Origin: Thiocystis minor
Lineage (GTDB): Bacteria > Pseudomonadota > Gammaproteobacteria > Chromatiales > Chromatiaceae
Assembly: GCF_016653465.1 (NCBI RefSeq)
Contig: NZ_NHSQ01000159.1
Coordinates: 1-64,000 of the forward strand
Direction: 5' to 3'
DNA: 64,000 bases
Shown here: positions 61,964-64,000 of the stretch, piece by piece
How positions within the stretch are numbered: the first letter of the stretch is position 1
How the letters are laid out: the number at the start of each line of letters is the position of its first letter
Translations under genes and position numbers: made by a program
Notes under the pieces: generated by a model
What the model saw: only the letters and a program-made list of their open reading frames with translations
Database searches by the model: none
Told to the model about the DNA's origin: nothing

Positions 61964-61986
61964 ACGCGCGCGGGCGCGTTCTTTTA
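61964..61986 (+). terminator. terminator after the ArsR-family gene
   Basis: ACGCGC (61964-61969) and GCGCGT (61974-61979) form a GC-rich stem with loop GCGG, followed by TCTTTTA. It is 22 bp after the stop, so the regulator is probably transcribed alone. Confidence 0.65.
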
Positions 61987-62142
61987 TACTTGAAAAATTC
62001 GCGGCAAGCTGATTTTGCGGTGTACGTGAACGCGTAGGGCGTTCGCGGATATCGGGTCGATCACGCGACTTTCCTCGTCGCTTTATATCTGAATATCTAA
62101 AGCGGCGCTTCAACCCTAAATGCTAAATGAGACAGCAGAGCG

Positions 62143-62574
62143 ATGCCGCTATTAGACCAACTCGTCGAGTTCGTAGGGAATCACTGGTACCTGTTTTTGG
62201 CGTTGGCCGTGATTCTCGGGCTGCTGACCCATAATTTAATCGTTGGCGGCAAGGGCAGCGTCGATCCTCTGCAAGCAACCGAGATGATGAACCACCGCGA
62301 TGCCGTGGTCATCGACGTTCGACCGGCGGCCGATTTCGCTAAAGGCCATATTATCAATGCCCTGAACATCCCAATGAATGGATTCAAAAATCAGATGGCT
62401 ACCCTGACGAAGTATAAAGGCAAACCAATGATCGTCAGTTGTCGATCGGGTTCTCAGTCGTCCATGGCGTGCAGCCAGCTTCGCAAGGAAGGTTTCGAGG
62501 AGATCTACAATCTGCGAGGCGGTCTCATGGCCTGGGAGTCCGCCAATCTACCGCTTACCCGCAAAAAGCGCTGA
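62143..62574 (+). CDS. yibN: membrane-anchored rhodanese (YibN-like)
   Basis: 143 aa. One N-terminal membrane helix (WYLFLALAVILGLLTHNLIVG) and a rhodanese domain: VIDVRPAADFAKGHIINALNIPM and active-site cysteine in IVSCRSGSQSSMACSQL. Rhodanese transfers sulfane sulfur. In E. coli and Pseudomonas yibN precedes grxC and secB; here secB follows directly. Confidence 0.92.
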   Translation: MPLLDQLVEFVGNHWYLFLALAVILGLLTHNLIVGGKGSVDPLQATEMMNHRDAVVIDVRPAADFAKGHIINALNIPMNGFKNQMATLTKYKGKPMIVSCRSGSQSSMACSQLRKEGFEEIYNLRGGLMAWESANLPLTRKKR

Positions 62575-62631
62575 TTCTGGGTTGGCATTGTGATCATTTA
62601 ACTTAATCCCTCATCGCATCAGGAATCCGGT

Positions 62632-63114
62632 ATGGCCGAACACGAGCAACAACCACCCGAACGTCAATTCTCCGTCCAGCGCGTTTACACCAAGGATGTC
62701 TCTTTCGAATCCCCGAATGCGCCCGCGATCTTCCGTGGTGAATGGAAACCGAAACACGACATCAACATCACGACCAAGATCGATCGTCTCGATGAGTATC
62801 TCTACGAGGTGGTCCTCTCGGTCACCGTGTCCGCCCTGGTGGAGGAAAAGACAGCCTTCATCGTGGAAGTCCAGCAAGCCGGCATCTTCAGTATGAGTGG
62901 TTTTGCGGAGGCGGAGCTTGGTCCAATGCTCGGCGCCTACTGCCCGACATTGCTTTTCCCCTATGCGCGGGAAGTGGTTTCCGATCTCGTCGTCAAGGGT
63001 AGTTTTCCGCAACTCGTGCTGCAGCACGTCAATTTCGATGCGCTGTTCGCCCAGCATCAACAGCAGGCTATGGAACAGGCATCAGAGGGCGGCGTCAAGC
63101 CGAGCCAGCATTGA
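62632..63114 (+). CDS. secB: protein-export chaperone SecB
   Basis: 160 aa tetrameric chaperone that keeps preproteins unfolded for SecA. Signature: QFSVQRVYTKDVSFESPNAPAIF, and the C-terminal part MLGAYCPTLLFPYAREVVSDLVVKGSFPQLVLQHVNFDALFAQ. The stop overlaps the gpsA TTG start. Confidence 0.97.
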   Translation: MAEHEQQPPERQFSVQRVYTKDVSFESPNAPAIFRGEWKPKHDINITTKIDRLDEYLYEVVLSVTVSALVEEKTAFIVEVQQAGIFSMSGFAEAELGPMLGAYCPTLLFPYAREVVSDLVVKGSFPQLVLQHVNFDALFAQHQQQAMEQASEGGVKPSQH

Positions 63115-64000
63115 GCGAATCCTCCGTCGCGACCATTGCGCTCCTCGGCTCGGGCTCCTGGGGGACCGCGCTGGGCATCTTGCTGTGTCGTCATGGTCAT
63201 CGGGTGCGCCTCTGGGGACATGAAAGGGCTCAGATCGAGGCGCTTCGTCGGGATGGCGAAAACCGCCAGTTTCTTCCAGGTTTTCCCTTGCCGGCGGGCC
63301 TGACGCCGACCGCGTCGCTGGACGAAGCGCTCGCGGGGGCGACGGACTGTCTGATTGTGGTTCCAAGCCACGCCTTTGGACAGGTGATCAAAGACGTGGC
63401 TGCGCGGTTGTCGGATGAGATCGGTATCGCCTGGGCCACCAAAGGTCTTGATCCAACCACCGGGCAACTCCTTCACATGGTGGCTCAAGCCAAGGTCGGA
63501 TCGCGGCCGCTTGCCGTGATCTCCGGTCCCAGCTTTGCTCAAGAGGTTGCGCGGGATCTTCCGACCGCGGTCACGGTTGCATCCAACGAGGCCGCCTTCG
63601 CCGAACGAATCGCCAGCCTTCTGCGCGGCGAACGTTTCCGTGCCTATACCAGCGAGGATATCGTGGGAGTCGAAGTCTGTGGTGCCGCGAAGAATGTGCT
63701 CGCGATCGCCACCGGCATTGCCGACGGTCTGGGCTTCGGCGCGAATACCCGTGCCGCCCTGATTACTCGTGGCCTGGCGGAGCTTATTCGCATCGGTACC
63801 GCACTGGGCGGGCGCGCCGAAACCTTTACCGGACTTGCTGGGGTGGGCGATTTGGTGCTGACCTGCACGGATAATCAATCGCGTAATCGTCGCATGGGTT
63901 TAGCTCTCGCGCGCGGGCTGGACGTTACCGAGGCGTTGGCTGAAATTGGCCAGGAGGTCGAAGGGGTGGTGACGGCGTTATCGATTCGCGCCATGTCCGA
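63111..64000 (+). CDS. gpsA: glycerol-3-phosphate dehydrogenase [NAD(P)+] (partial, cut by window end)
   Basis: About 296 residues of the usual 330-340. NAD motif IALLGSGSWGTALGILLCRHGH, then IAWATKGLD, VISGPSFAQEVA, EVCGAAKNVLAIATGIADGLGFGAN and ETFTGLAGVGDLVLTCTDNQSRNRRMG. The start appears to be TTG 63111, overlapping the secB stop (TTGA), as no ATG or GTG is suitably placed. secB-gpsA adjacency is conserved in gammaproteobacteria. Confidence 0.93.
   Translation, partial: MSESSVATIALLGSGSWGTALGILLCRHGHRVRLWGHERAQIEALRRDGENRQFLPGFPLPAGLTPTASLDEALAGATDCLIVVPSHAFGQVIKDVAARLSDEIGIAWATKGLDPTTGQLLHMVAQAKVGSRPLAVISGPSFAQEVARDLPTAVTVASNEAAFAERIASLLRGERFRAYTSEDIVGVEVCGAAKNVLAIATGIADGLGFGANTRAALITRGLAELIRIGTALGGRAETFTGLAGVGDLVLTCTDNQSRNRRMGLALARGLDVTEALAEIGQEVEGVVTALSIRAMS

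Overview
The window is a GC-rich chromosomal segment of a gammaproteobacterium. Gene content and gene order (pilMNOPQ-aroKB-gltBD, yibN-like gene-secB-gpsA, envC-ctpA, an xps-type type II secretion operon, a fused MrpA/B antiporter, FetAB) fit the Chromatiales (purple sulfur bacteria and relatives). No photosynthesis or sulfur-oxidation gene lies inside, so the family is an inference. Almost everything is housekeeping or core envelope machinery. Mobile DNA is limited to the tail of an IS4-like transposase at the left edge and a few short intergenic repeat elements.

Layout, left to right. (1) 1-8.7 kb: transposase tail, an unrecognised 387-aa gene, a small secreted protein, then a complete Mrp Na+/H+ antiporter operon (mrpAB fused, C, D, E, F, G) and an outer-membrane barrel protein. 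(2) 8.7-19.3 kb: a pair of inverted 87-bp repeat elements, moaE, nnrU, yaiI, a DUF2288 gene, divergent glycogen genes glgB/glgC, thiS-thiG, a second repeat element, trmB coupled to a FetAB-like ABC exporter, and hemE. (3) 19.3-20.3 kb: a 940-bp AT-rich gap with six DnaA-box-like sites in two tandem copies of one module, in the same order and offset by exactly 455 bp: a candidate replication origin. The genes on both sides read away from it. (4) 20.3-28.7 kb: uvrD, an S1-domain protein, hemW, rpmE, mdh, gltA, and a nucleotidyltransferase-like gene. (5) 29.1-45.7 kb: pilMNOPQ, aroK-aroB, gltB-gltD, a DUF29 fragment, and two adjacent PilU-type ATPases. (6) 45.7-58 kb, minus strand: a type II secretion operon transcribed E-F-G-H-I-J-K-L-M-N-D, preceded by a WbpL/WecA-like glycosyltransferase and a truncated CapD-like gene. 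(7) 58-64 kb: yajL/DJ-1, ctpA, envC, an ArsR-family regulator, a membrane rhodanese, secB and the start of gpsA.

How the parts fit. PilM-Q and the PilU pair contribute to type IV pilus assembly and retraction; the prepilin peptidase needed for both the pilus and the Gsp pseudopilus is not in the window. GltBD, AroKB, citrate synthase and malate dehydrogenase are core carbon and nitrogen metabolism. GlgB and GlgC make glycogen. The most notable non-gene feature is the duplicated DnaA-box cluster between hemE and uvrD. Its position next to hemE recalls the Caulobacter origin, and many genes of this window have E. coli counterparts in the quarter of the map around oriC.
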